Shown piece after piece: positions 1 through 8,333 of a stretch of 64,000 bases of DNA (positions are counted from its first letter, which is position 1; every line of letters begins with the position of its first letter). This DNA is from an uncultured Prevotellaceae bacterium (GTDB lineage Bacteria > Bacteroidota > Bacteroidia > Bacteroidales > Bacteroidaceae), in assembly GCA_937910905.1 (NCBI GenBank), contig CALEPV010000044.1:1-64000 (forward strand). The letters are read 5' to 3'. The notes under the pieces are model-generated. The model searched no databases, was not told the origin of the DNA, and saw nothing but the letters and a program-made list of their open reading frames with translations. The position numbers were made by a program, and so were the translations under genes.

Positions 1-382
1 GCACGCTCTCGCCCTCGAAGCCGCGCATCTTGATTTCGGTCTTCACCGTCGGGTTGCGCTGCACGCGGCTCACCGAGATGAGGTTCATCAGGTATGTCGT
101 CAGCTCGGCCAGCTCGGGTATGTAGCTCTGTATGAAGATGACGCAGCGCTCGGGGTCGAGGCCTGCCGAGAGGTAGTCGAGGGCCACCTGTATGATGCTC
201 TGTCGCAGCTTCTCGGGGTTGTCGGCATTGTCGGTCAGGGCCTGTACGTCGGCCATAAACACAAACATACGGTCGTAGTCGCCTGCATTCTGCAGTTCTA
301 CGCGGCGGCGCAGCGAACCCACGTAGTGTCCCAGGTGGAGCTTACCCGTGGGGCGGTCGCCGGTCAGTATTACTTTTCCCAT
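1..382 (-). CDS. trpS: Tryptophanyl-tRNA synthetase, N-terminal part (cut by window edge)
   Basis: Class I aminoacyl-tRNA synthetase that charges tRNA-Trp in the cytoplasm. Translating the minus strand from the ATG at 382 gives 127 residues beginning MGKVILTGDRPTGKLHLGHY. This contains the HIGH-type motif HLGH that follows the GDRPTGK stretch typical of TrpS, and then the ADVQALTDNADNPEK region. The reading frame runs off the left edge, so the KMSKS loop is outside the window. It is divergent from cysS, and the two share a promoter region of about 85 bp. Confidence 0.93.
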   Translation of the reverse strand, partial: MGKVILTGDRPTGKLHLGHYVGSLRRRVELQNAGDYDRMFVFMADVQALTDNADNPEKLRQSIIQVALDYLSAGLDPERCVIFIQSYIPELAELTTYLMNLISVSRVQRNPTVKTEIKMRGFEGESV

Positions 383-405
383 TTTTCTATTCTTTTTAGC
401 AATTT

Positions 406-444
406 GCGTGCAAAGATACGACTTTTTTTCGTAACTTTGCACGC
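406..444. promoter_or_regulatory. Divergent trpS/cysS promoters inside a 10-bp inverted repeat
   Basis: Two Bacteroidota -7 boxes face away from each other: TATCTTTG on the minus strand (411-418) for trpS and TAACTTTG on the plus strand (432-439) for cysS. They sit inside a perfect inverted repeat, GCGTGCAAAG (406-415) and CTTTGCACGC (435-444). The -7 boxes are only 13 bp apart, so the two polymerases probably cannot bind at once. Confidence 0.75.
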
Positions 445-467
445 TGAAAGCATAAAATAGGTAAATT

Positions 468-1961
468 ATGGAATCAAGACTCGTCATTTACAATACGCTG
501 ACGCGCCAGAAGGAGCGCTTCGAGCCGATTAACGCCCCCCATGTGGGCATGTATGTCTGCGGCCCAACGGTCTACGGCGACCCGCACCTGGGTCACGCCC
601 GGCCCGCCGTTACGTTCGACGTGGTGTTCCGCTACCTGAAGCACCTGGGCTATAAGGTAAGGTACGTGCGTAACATCACCGACGTGGGACACCTGGAGCA
701 CGACGCTGACGAGGGCGAGGACAAGATAGCCAAGAAGGCCCGCCTGGAGCAGCTCGAGCCGATGGAGATAGCCCAGTACTACGCCCACCGCTACCACCAG
801 GCCATGGACCTGCTGGGCTGCCAGCGCCCGTCGATTGAGCCGTGCGCCACGGGGCACATCATCGAGCAGCAGCAGCTGGTGCAGCAGATCCTGGACCGCG
901 GCTTTGCCTACGTGTCGAACGGCTCGGTCTACTTCGACATCGAGGCTTATAACAAGCAGTACCAATATGGCATACTCTCCGGCCGCTCGCTGGAGAACAT
1001 CAAGGACGCCAGCCGCGACAACCTCGACGGCGTGGGCGAGAAGAAGAGCCAGGCCGACTTCGCCCTGTGGAAGAAGGCCCAGCCCGAGCACATCATGCGC
1101 TGGCCGTCGCCCTGGAGCGACGGGTTCCCCGGCTGGCACTGCGAGTGTACGGCCATGGGGCGCAAGTATCTGGGCGAGACGTTCGACATTCATGGTGGCG
1201 GCATGGACCTGGTGTTCCCCCACCACGAGTGTGAGATAGCCCAGGCTACGGCCTCGATGGGCCACCAGGCCGTGAAGTACTGGATGCACAACAACATGCT
1301 GACCATCAACGGCCAGAAGATGGGCAAGTCGCTGGGCAACTTCATCACGCTCGAGCAGTTCTTCACGGGCCAGCACCCGCTGCTCGAGAAGGCCTACACG
1401 CCGATGACCATCCGCTTCTTCATGCTCTCGGCCCACTACCGCGGCACCGTCGACTTCTCGAACGAGGCCCTCGTGGCCGCCGAGCGCGGGCTGGAGAAGC
1501 TGACCAACGCCATCGGCGACCTGGAGCGCATACAGCCGTCGGCAGCCTGCGACGCTGAGACGGAGCGCGTGGTGAAGAGCCTGCGCGAGCGCTGCTACGA
1601 CGCCATGAACGACGACTTCGCCACGCCGCAGGTCATCAGCTGCCTGTTCGAGGCCTGCACCGTGGTCAACAAGCTCGTCGACCACAAGGCTACCATCTGT
1701 GCCGACTGTCTGAAGGAGCTGACTGAGGTGATGCACCTCTTCGCCGAGGACATACTCGGGCTGAAGGCCGAGAAGAGCGGCTCGGGCGACGAGCGCGAGG
1801 CAGCCTTCGGCCGTGTGGTCGACATGGTGCTCGACCTGCGTGCCCGTGCCAAGGCCGCCAAGGACTGGGCCACGAGCGACAAGATACGCGACGAGCTGGC
1901 CGCCGCCGGTTTCGAGGTGAAGGACACCAAGGACGGCGTCACGTGGCGGCTGAATAAGTAG
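468..1961 (+). CDS. cysS: Cysteinyl-tRNA synthetase
   Basis: Charges tRNA-Cys with cysteine in the cytoplasm. The 497-residue protein is full length for CysRS. It shows the conserved start region YNTLTRQKERFEPI, the zinc-ligand cysteine in MYVCGPTVY, the HIGH motif as HLGH, the WHCECTAM zinc-site segment, the HHECEIAQ segment, and a KMSKS-type loop written KMGKS followed by LGNF. The C-terminal helical region (LRARAKAAKDWATSDKIRDE) is the usual CysRS anticodon-binding end. The start follows the promoter at 432-439 by 28 bp, which leaves a very short leader. Confidence 0.97.
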   Translation: MESRLVIYNTLTRQKERFEPINAPHVGMYVCGPTVYGDPHLGHARPAVTFDVVFRYLKHLGYKVRYVRNITDVGHLEHDADEGEDKIAKKARLEQLEPMEIAQYYAHRYHQAMDLLGCQRPSIEPCATGHIIEQQQLVQQILDRGFAYVSNGSVYFDIEAYNKQYQYGILSGRSLENIKDASRDNLDGVGEKKSQADFALWKKAQPEHIMRWPSPWSDGFPGWHCECTAMGRKYLGETFDIHGGGMDLVFPHHECEIAQATASMGHQAVKYWMHNNMLTINGQKMGKSLGNFITLEQFFTGQHPLLEKAYTPMTIRFFMLSAHYRGTVDFSNEALVAAERGLEKLTNAIGDLERIQPSAACDAETERVVKSLRERCYDAMNDDFATPQVISCLFEACTVVNKLVDHKATICADCLKELTEVMHLFAEDILGLKAEKSGSGDEREAAFGRVVDMVLDLRARAKAAKDWATSDKIRDELAAAGFEVKDTKDGVTWRLNK

Positions 1962-2015
1962 GAAAACACCGCAGAGTAGCTACTCTCTTTTTGCTCAATA
2001 CCCTGTTTAGGGTAT

Positions 2016-2068
2016 GCGAAATGCCGTCAGGATGGTATTTCGCAGGTCTGGATTTCGCCGTACCTTTG
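2016..2068 (+). promoter_or_regulatory. Palindromic operator and promoter before the SusC-like gene (copy A)
   Basis: An imperfect 28-bp palindrome (2016-2043) has the arms GCGAAATGCC and GGTATTTCGC. It is followed by a third half site GATTTCGC (2051-2058) and a -7 box TACCTTTG (2061-2068). The right arm lies where a -33 box would be, so a bound protein could block or replace -33 contacts. A near-identical element lies at 8214-8266. An additional small dyad ATACCC/GGGTAT sits just upstream at 1998-2015. Confidence 0.7.
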
Positions 2069-2093
2069 CACCCGGAAATTAAAGTCAAAAGGT

Positions 2094-5021
2094 ATGAAGA
2101 GTTTTCAGATAAATAGCAGAGTAGCATCTTTAGCCATTGTTTATAGTTTGTGGGCTGCACCGGCAGTAGCTCTCCCCGACGGGGGAGAGCCTGTCGGTTA
2201 TGCCTCGGCGGCAGACTCACTCTTGGCGGTGTTCGACCGTCTGGAACAACAGCTGGGCGAAGTGGTCGTCGTGGGCTACGGCACGCAGAAGCGCACCCAG
2301 CTGACAGGCTCAGTGGCAACGGTCAAGGCCGAGGTCTTCACCCAGTCGCAGTCGCCTACGCTCGACGCTGCCCTCAGCGGACGTGTGGCCGGACTTAGCG
2401 TGGTGGCCACCAGCGCCCAGCCCGGAGCCGACAGCCACATCCGCATCCGTGGCGGCAACTCGGTCAACGCCTCCAACGAGCCTCTCTACGTCGTCGATGG
2501 ATTTATCTACTTCCGCGATGCCGCCAACAGCGGCACCGGCCTGGGAGCCATTGAGAGCAGCCTGAACCCGCTGGCAACCATCAACCCCAACGACATTGAG
2601 AGCATCGAGGTGCTGAAGGACGTCTCGGCCACGGCCATCTACGGCTCGCGCGGTGCCAACGGCGTCATCCTCATCACGACTAAGAAAGGTGCCGCCGGCG
2701 ACCGCCGGGCGCACATCAGCTACGGCTACAACATAGGCTTCGCAAGCGTCGGGCGTCGGCTCGACCTGCTGGGTGCCGCCGAGTGGGCCCAGTTCCAGAA
2801 GACCTATTTTGGTAATAAGGGCGGCTATACCGACGAGCAGATAGCCCAGCTGGGCAGTGGCACCGACTGGCAGTCGGCAGTACTGCGCACGGCGCTACAG
2901 CAGAGCCACGAACTGAGCGTCAGCGGCACGACGGACAAGAGCCGCTACGCCTTCTCGGCCAACTACACCGACCAGGACGGTATTCTGCTGGGCACAGGTT
3001 TCGAGCGCTACAACTTCCACACCAACGTCGAGTGGCAGCTCCGCGAGGGACTTCGCTTCGGCGTCAACACTACTTACGGCCGCAGCCGACAGCATGGTCT
3101 GACCACTACCGAGGAGCAGGTGTTCAACTCGTCGCCCTACTCGGCAGGCATCACCAACAGCTTCGTCTACGCCCTGCTGATGCCGCCCGTCGTGCAAGTC
3201 TACAATGCCGACGGTTCCTACAATTTCCAGAATCCCTATGAGTATGCCTACTTCGCCATCGGCAACCACGCCGCCAACCCTGTCTACGACCTGAAGGAGA
3301 GCGTAGCCGAGAACACCAACAACTACCTGCTCTCCAACATCTGGGCCAGTTACCACATCGGTGACTTCACGCTGAAGGCCACTGTCGGACTGAGCAGCGA
3401 GAAGCTGACGCAGAACTACTTCTCAGGTGCCTACACATCGTTGGGCCTGGCCACCGAGGGCATCGGTGGCACGGGCAACCGTCAGACCGACGTGTGGCAG
3501 CAGGAATACACCCTGACGTGGAACCGTGACCTGAATGAGCATCACCACATCGACGCCCTCGGCGGCTACACCCGCCAGACGCAGACGTCGACCTACAGTG
3601 CCATCCGCACCAATCACTTCACCAACGAGGCACTGAAGCAGTATAACCTCGGAGACGGCTCGGGCACCTATACCCCGCAGACGGGCATCGCCGAGTCGTC
3701 GCTCAACAGCGTCATCGGCCGTGTCAACTACACGCTCAACGACCGCTACAACGCTACGGCCACCTTCCGCGCCGACAACTCCAGCCGCTTCTCCAGCAAC
3801 CACCGCTGGGGCTACTTCCCCTCGCTCGGCCTGTCGTGGAATGTCGACAGGGAGCCATTCTTCGACGCTCTCACCTTCTCATCTCCTCACCCCCTCGTCT
3901 CCTCCTTAAAACTGCGCCTGTCAGGCGGACTTGTCGGCAATCAGGAAATCAGCGACTACGCCTTCACCACAAGCTATGCCACAGGCTCGTATGCCGGATC
4001 CAGCAGCTATGCCAAGCAGAACACGGCCAACGACCAACTGACGTGGGAGACGACGGCCAGCTATAACCTCGGCTTCGACCTCGGTCTGCTGCACGAGCGA
4101 CTCAGCATCGTGGCCGACGTCTACTATAAGAAGACCAGCGACCTGCTGCTGGTCGTGCCGATGGGCTTCGCATCGGGCGTCACCACACAGTTGCAGAACG
4201 TGGGCAACGTCGTCAATAAGGGTGTGGAGCTGAGCGTCGCCACGGAATTCTCAGTTCTTAATTCTCAATTGTCATTTACGGGAAACGTCGCCTATAACCA
4301 CAACGAAATAACCGACATGGGTACGACCAACAACATCATTCAGGGCAGCGACAACCAGCAGATACTGCGCCGCGGCGAAGCCCTCGGCTCGTTCTACGGA
4401 CTCAGGTTCGCCGGCGTGGTGCAGCAGGGCGAGGATGTGTCGCTACTGCCCACCGTCAACGGTCAGACGCCGAAGCCCGGCGACCTGAAGTATGAGGACA
4501 CTAACGGCGACGACAAGATTGACGGCAGCGACCGCCAGATTCTGGGCAGCACCCAGCCCAAGCTCGTCTACGGCTTCTCCACACAGCTGCAGTACCATGG
4601 CTTCGACGTGGCCATTGCCTTCTCAGGCAGCTACGGCAACAAGCTCTACAACGCACTGGCCCGCCGACTGGAACTGACGGGCGACTCGTACAACCTGCTG
4701 ACCACCATCAGCGACTCGTGGACACCCGAGCGTGGCGGCAACACCCTCGGACTGGCCAGCCGTCCTCGCCCGTTCGGCTATATCGACTCGCGCTATGTAC
4801 AGTCGGCCAGCTACCTGAAGCTGCGCAACCTCACCGTAGGCTACACCTTCAGCCTGCCCAAGTCGCTGCCCGTCGAGCGGCTGCGCCTCTATGCCACGGC
4901 GTCGAACTTGCTGACCATCACGCCCTACAAGGGCTACGACCCTGAGGTCGGCAGCGGCACCGACGCCGGCGTCTACCCCTCGGCCCGCACCTTCACCTTC
5001 GGTGCAACCGTCGAGCTGTAG
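2094..5021 (+). CDS. SusC/RagA-family TonB-dependent outer-membrane receptor
   Basis: Outer-membrane beta-barrel that imports a ligand with TonB energy and normally pairs with a SusD lipoprotein. The 975 residues begin with a signal peptide (cut near residue 26) and a short linker. The TonB-box/plug start EVVVVGYGTQKRTQLTGS and the plug motifs LYVVDGFIY and ATAIYGSRGANGVILITTKK follow, then a long barrel that ends in a Phe/Leu-rich strand (TFTFGATVEL). The N-terminal CarboxypepD-reg-like domain common in SusC proteins is missing. Two stretches look like repeat DNA captured in frame: a 9-bp GC-rich hairpin just after the signal peptide (2169-2190) and an AATTCTCAATT repeat (4245-4276). Its probable SusD partner is at 8334, on the far side of a restriction-modification gene. 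The substrate is unknown; neighbours suggest a metal or metal complex. Confidence 0.9.
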   Translation: MKSFQINSRVASLAIVYSLWAAPAVALPDGGEPVGYASAADSLLAVFDRLEQQLGEVVVVGYGTQKRTQLTGSVATVKAEVFTQSQSPTLDAALSGRVAGLSVVATSAQPGADSHIRIRGGNSVNASNEPLYVVDGFIYFRDAANSGTGLGAIESSLNPLATINPNDIESIEVLKDVSATAIYGSRGANGVILITTKKGAAGDRRAHISYGYNIGFASVGRRLDLLGAAEWAQFQKTYFGNKGGYTDEQIAQLGSGTDWQSAVLRTALQQSHELSVSGTTDKSRYAFSANYTDQDGILLGTGFERYNFHTNVEWQLREGLRFGVNTTYGRSRQHGLTTTEEQVFNSSPYSAGITNSFVYALLMPPVVQVYNADGSYNFQNPYEYAYFAIGNHAANPVYDLKESVAENTNNYLLSNIWASYHIGDFTLKATVGLSSEKLTQNYFSGAYTSLGLATEGIGGTGNRQTDVWQQEYTLTWNRDLNEHHHIDALGGYTRQTQTSTYSAIRTNHFTNEALKQYNLGDGSGTYTPQTGIAESSLNSVIGRVNYTLNDRYNATATFRADNSSRFSSNHRWGYFPSLGLSWNVDREPFFDALTFSSPHPLVSSLKLRLSGGLVGNQEISDYAFTTSYATGSYAGSSSYAKQNTANDQLTWETTASYNLGFDLGLLHERLSIVADVYYKKTSDLLLVVPMGFASGVTTQLQNVGNVVNKGVELSVATEFSVLNSQLSFTGNVAYNHNEITDMGTTNNIIQGSDNQQILRRGEALGSFYGLRFAGVVQQGEDVSLLPTVNGQTPKPGDLKYEDTNGDDKIDGSDRQILGSTQPKLVYGFSTQLQYHGFDVAIAFSGSYGNKLYNALARRLELTGDSYNLLTTISDSWTPERGGNTLGLASRPRPFGYIDSRYVQSASYLKLRNLTVGYTFSLPKSLPVERLRLYATASNLLTITPYKGYDPEVGSGTDAGVYPSARTFTFGATVEL

Positions 5022-5064
5022 TGAGGAGTCGCAAACAGCTACATGAAAGAAGAGCGTTTCCTCT

Positions 5065-8022
5065 TTACTTTGTTGATTTCTTCGTGGGGTTCTGACGCTT
5101 CAGCTTTTTACGCTTTTGCGGCTTGGGAGCAGCAAGTTTTGTGCAGACGCGCATCAGAATAATGGCAATTTCCTCGTCCGACATGTTGAGATTGATACCA
5201 TACCCTGCATAGATGGCAGCAACGGCTTTGTTGTTCGCAGTGTGTGCATCTATCAAATCATCAGGCATCAATGCAGGTTTGTACAACTGTTCAAGAGTTG
5301 AATCTGCATATTTTTCACGCACACCGAGAATGGTTCTGGCTGTTGCTTCTATTGTGGCTTTCTGTTCATCTGTAACATCTGGCCAAGGGAAATTATTATA
5401 GACAATTCCTTTGGTATAACGATAATCTTCTTTTAACCTACCACAAACAATTCTCATCCATGCCATGTGTATTCTCGACTCCAGCACCCCAAACGTATAT
5501 AACGAAGCATCAGCTATGACCATAACCGCATTACTTGCCATATTGTTTGGATGCATAAACCCCATAGGAACATATTCTCTATTTTTGGATGATGTAGAAG
5601 GTATTATAATATATTCGCTCTCGGGCCTAAATTCAACATGGAAGCGACGTGGTTTCTTATATAAGTCAGTAGACTCGTCATATCCACATTCTTTTCTGTA
5701 CGCTTTTACAGCTTCAACTCGTTTCACACAAAAAGGCATTTCTGCTAGTTCTGCCGGCGTACAATCACCTAACCACAGACAATAACGGGGTTGGCGGCTG
5801 ATAAACTCCTCCGAACCATACCAAGGATGGAAAAAGTATGCAGATTGGGGCTCCTTTTCAATAAACTCATCCATTTCTTGCTTGGTAAACAAGTAATTGC
5901 CACCATCTATAGGTTTGTTTCCTATCACGATGTCTGGAATTTTGCATAATGCTTTTCCTCTATTCCATACAAATAGATTCTCGGCGTTCAAGAGATAACC
6001 ATTGATGTTATCAGCAATAATTGTCTCTTTATTCTCACTGAAAATCCTGTGCTCTATAGGCCTCTTTCGCTTGCTTAAATAGAAACCAACAATGACACAA
6101 TACACATGAGCCATATTGTCTGCCTCATTGAACCATTCAAAAGACTGCCATGCAAAGAGAATCTGTAAGTTATAGTGAGACATCAATGGATGCCATAGCG
6201 GAGCCTCCTGGTCTCCTTGGACAATACTGTTTGTTGACACGAAAGCAGCTGTGACATTCTTTTTGCCCTCCATGTATTCTGCTGCCTTCGCATACCAGGC
6301 ACATACGAAGTCGAGCTTACCTTGCTTGTCCCATAGTTTAGTTCCGTCAGCCAATTTGCCGGGCATGGCATAATTCAAGCTTGCTCTCTGCTGAGGGTCC
6401 ATCTTCTTTGCACCTTGGAATGGCGGGTTACCTATAATATATGTTTCTGTAGTGGATTTACGTTTCAACACCTCGTTCCAATCTACGAGCAGTGCATCCG
6501 CCTGCATCACATTGGTATTCTTTTCCAACGGCAACGGGTCTATCTGGCAGTGTAGAACCTTTTTGGTTTCCTGTATCAACTGACATTCTGCAATCCACAG
6601 CGAAGCACGTGCAACCGAGGCTGCAAAATGGTCAATCTCAATACCGAAGAACTGCCCCATGCGAACCTTGCATGGGTCTTGGTTTGCCATGATGGCATTG
6701 TGTCGGAACTCAAGTTCACTTTCAATGGCTGAAAGTTCAAGAGCGTGCAATGACTTGTATGTCTCTGTCAGGAAATTGCCGCTGCCACATGCTGGGTCGA
6801 GGAACCGCATGGAAGACAATCGGTTTCGGAAAGCCTCCAGCCTGGCGTACTTCACATCCTTCTGCCCTTTAGTGTCGATGGGTAAGGCAATAATGCGCCC
6901 AAGCTCCTCTTTCAAGTCATCCATGAACAGCGGGTCTATCACCCGATGGATGTTTGAAGGGGTCGTGTAGTGCATACCGCCCGATTCACGCACCTCGCTA
7001 TCTACCGTACTTTCAAAGATGCAGCCGAAGTTGGTGGGCGAGATCTCACTCCAGTCGAATGTCTCATCAGTGTCCTTCAGCTTCAAGTCCCAGGCACTTT
7101 TCAATATTTCGTAGGCCGCTTTGCTGATGGCTGGCGTTTCGTATAAATCGGCATTGTTGAACAAACCACCGTCCACATAAGGGAACTGCTGCACCTCTAC
7201 ATCTGCCAATTTAAAGTACTCACGTCTGCGTGGCTCAGTCATGTCAAGCCAAAAGTACAGCGCGTCAAACTTCTTGTTCAAATCCCTGGCACTGAATTTT
7301 TCCAGGAACGTACGGAACTGACCATCATCGAAGATACCAGCCTCCTCAGCAAACAAACAGAACACAACGCGGACGCAGAACATATTCAGCGACTGCAACT
7401 CGTTCTTAGTCCAATCTTTCTTGCTTGCATAAATGGTATCATAAAGATTGCGAATGAATTCACTGGCAGTACTCGAAACCCGCTCTTCACGCTTTTCATC
7501 CACAAAGCCTTCAGGCCTATATGGCTCAACTAAGATTTTTAAATCACGCCAACGTGAAGGCAACTCTTCAAGCATGATACTTTTGATGGGCGCATTCTTG
7601 TGATAACTGTCCCAAATGCGAAATTCCTTGAAGTTGCAGGCTATCACGTAACGGCCCTGGTCTGGCGTATCCAAATTATTGTAATAGCGGATGGCTTGTT
7701 CCATCGGAGTAAGCCATATCTCATTTCCATTAGAGTCTTTACCACTCTGTTTCTGCTTCCCATCAAGGTCAACGTCATGGCTTTTCTGTTCAACGACGAT
7801 CTTTGAGGTCTTTATACGAATATCGATACGTTTAGTGGAACCCTCAAACTTTACTTTTGACTGAGGTTCAATCTCCTTTCGTGCCTTCGGGACTCCAAAG
7901 ACATCCTCAAGCAAGTCTTCCCAGAACTCCGTATAGTCCTTGTCTTCCTTGCCTCGGTTTTTCCATTCTGCTGCAAACTTCTGTGCAGCATTCTTTATTT
8001 CTGATTGCTTGAGGTTTGCCAT
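5065..8022 (-). CDS. Type IIG (MmeI-like) restriction-modification enzyme
   Basis: Single-chain enzyme predicted to methylate adenine in a target site and cut unmodified DNA at a distance. The 985 residues have the MmeI-type order. An N-terminal nuclease shows D67-x10-E78-x-K80 (RIDIRIKTSKIVVEQKS), close to the D-x9-ExK of MmeI. A helical region follows, then the N6-adenine methyltransferase with motif I FLDPACGSGNF (about 407-417) and motif IV NPPF (532-535), and then a target-recognition and C-terminal region. The length fits the family and no break is visible. Its codon use and base composition are more AT-rich than its neighbours, which suggests transfer. It lies antisense between a SusC and a SusD gene that should be adjacent, and has its own promoter (8044-8051). 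Confidence 0.88.
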   Translation of the reverse strand: MANLKQSEIKNAAQKFAAEWKNRGKEDKDYTEFWEDLLEDVFGVPKARKEIEPQSKVKFEGSTKRIDIRIKTSKIVVEQKSHDVDLDGKQKQSGKDSNGNEIWLTPMEQAIRYYNNLDTPDQGRYVIACNFKEFRIWDSYHKNAPIKSIMLEELPSRWRDLKILVEPYRPEGFVDEKREERVSSTASEFIRNLYDTIYASKKDWTKNELQSLNMFCVRVVFCLFAEEAGIFDDGQFRTFLEKFSARDLNKKFDALYFWLDMTEPRRREYFKLADVEVQQFPYVDGGLFNNADLYETPAISKAAYEILKSAWDLKLKDTDETFDWSEISPTNFGCIFESTVDSEVRESGGMHYTTPSNIHRVIDPLFMDDLKEELGRIIALPIDTKGQKDVKYARLEAFRNRLSSMRFLDPACGSGNFLTETYKSLHALELSAIESELEFRHNAIMANQDPCKVRMGQFFGIEIDHFAASVARASLWIAECQLIQETKKVLHCQIDPLPLEKNTNVMQADALLVDWNEVLKRKSTTETYIIGNPPFQGAKKMDPQQRASLNYAMPGKLADGTKLWDKQGKLDFVCAWYAKAAEYMEGKKNVTAAFVSTNSIVQGDQEAPLWHPLMSHYNLQILFAWQSFEWFNEADNMAHVYCVIVGFYLSKRKRPIEHRIFSENKETIIADNINGYLLNAENLFVWNRGKALCKIPDIVIGNKPIDGGNYLFTKQEMDEFIEKEPQSAYFFHPWYGSEEFISRQPRYCLWLGDCTPAELAEMPFCVKRVEAVKAYRKECGYDESTDLYKKPRRFHVEFRPESEYIIIPSTSSKNREYVPMGFMHPNNMASNAVMVIADASLYTFGVLESRIHMAWMRIVCGRLKEDYRYTKGIVYNNFPWPDVTDEQKATIEATARTILGVREKYADSTLEQLYKPALMPDDLIDAHTANNKAVAAIYAGYGINLNMSDEEIAIILMRVCTKLAAPKPQKRKKLKRQNPTKKSTK

Positions 8023-8043
8023 TTCACTTTCACTATATCATTG

Positions 8044-8051
8044 CAAAGATA
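8044..8051 (-). promoter_or_regulatory. -7 box of the restriction-modification gene
   Basis: On the minus strand this reads TATCTTTG, matching the Bacteroidota -7 consensus TAnnTTTG, and lies 22 bp upstream of the start codon at 8022. Confidence 0.65.
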
Positions 8052-8213
8052 CAAATATTTGTCAATTCGGAATCCACCGGAATGGAAACTTGCTACAAAG
8101 GTAGTTATTTTCTTTGAGATACAGTCACTCTGCGGGGAAAACTTATAAAAGATTAGCATTTGCTGTATTGGTGTTTCGAAGGCGGTAAACGGGATATACC
8201 ACGTTTTAGTGAT

Positions 8214-8266
8214 GCAAAATGCCGCTCAGGCGGTATTTCGCGGGTCGGGATTTCGCTGTACCTTTG
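8214..8266 (+). promoter_or_regulatory. Palindromic operator and promoter before the SusD-like gene (copy B)
   Basis: Copy of the element at 2016-2068. The palindrome GCAAAATGCC/GGTATTTCGC covers 8214-8241, the third half site GATTTCGC follows at 8249-8256, and the -7 box TACCTTTG is at 8259-8266. Over 57 bp the two copies differ at about ten positions, and most differences lie in the non-conserved centre of the palindrome. That pattern is expected of a protein-binding dyad. Confidence 0.72.
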
Positions 8267-8333
8267 CACCGTGAAAACAAACAGTGAACGGACATCGTAT
8301 TAATAATTAAAAAGGTAAAAGGAGAATTTCAGT

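Larger units (their letters stand above)
8023..8333. other. Intergenic region with two divergent promoters
   Basis: This 311-bp gap holds the -7 box for the restriction-modification gene (8044-8051, minus), an AT-rich stretch with no visible gene, and the second palindrome/promoter copy (8214-8266, plus) feeding the SusD-like gene. No transposase remnant or flanking duplication was seen that would explain how the restriction gene arrived. Confidence 0.6.

Noticed and set aside
474..1736. 420-codon open frame antisense to cysS
   Set aside because: Its protein is a Val/Leu/His/Gln-rich shadow with no motif, and cysS on the other strand is certain. GC-rich third positions keep such antisense frames open.
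5022..8333. Transposon carrying the restriction-modification gene
   Set aside because: No transposase, terminal inverted repeat or target-site duplication was seen at either junction, so only insertion or transfer in general can be suggested.
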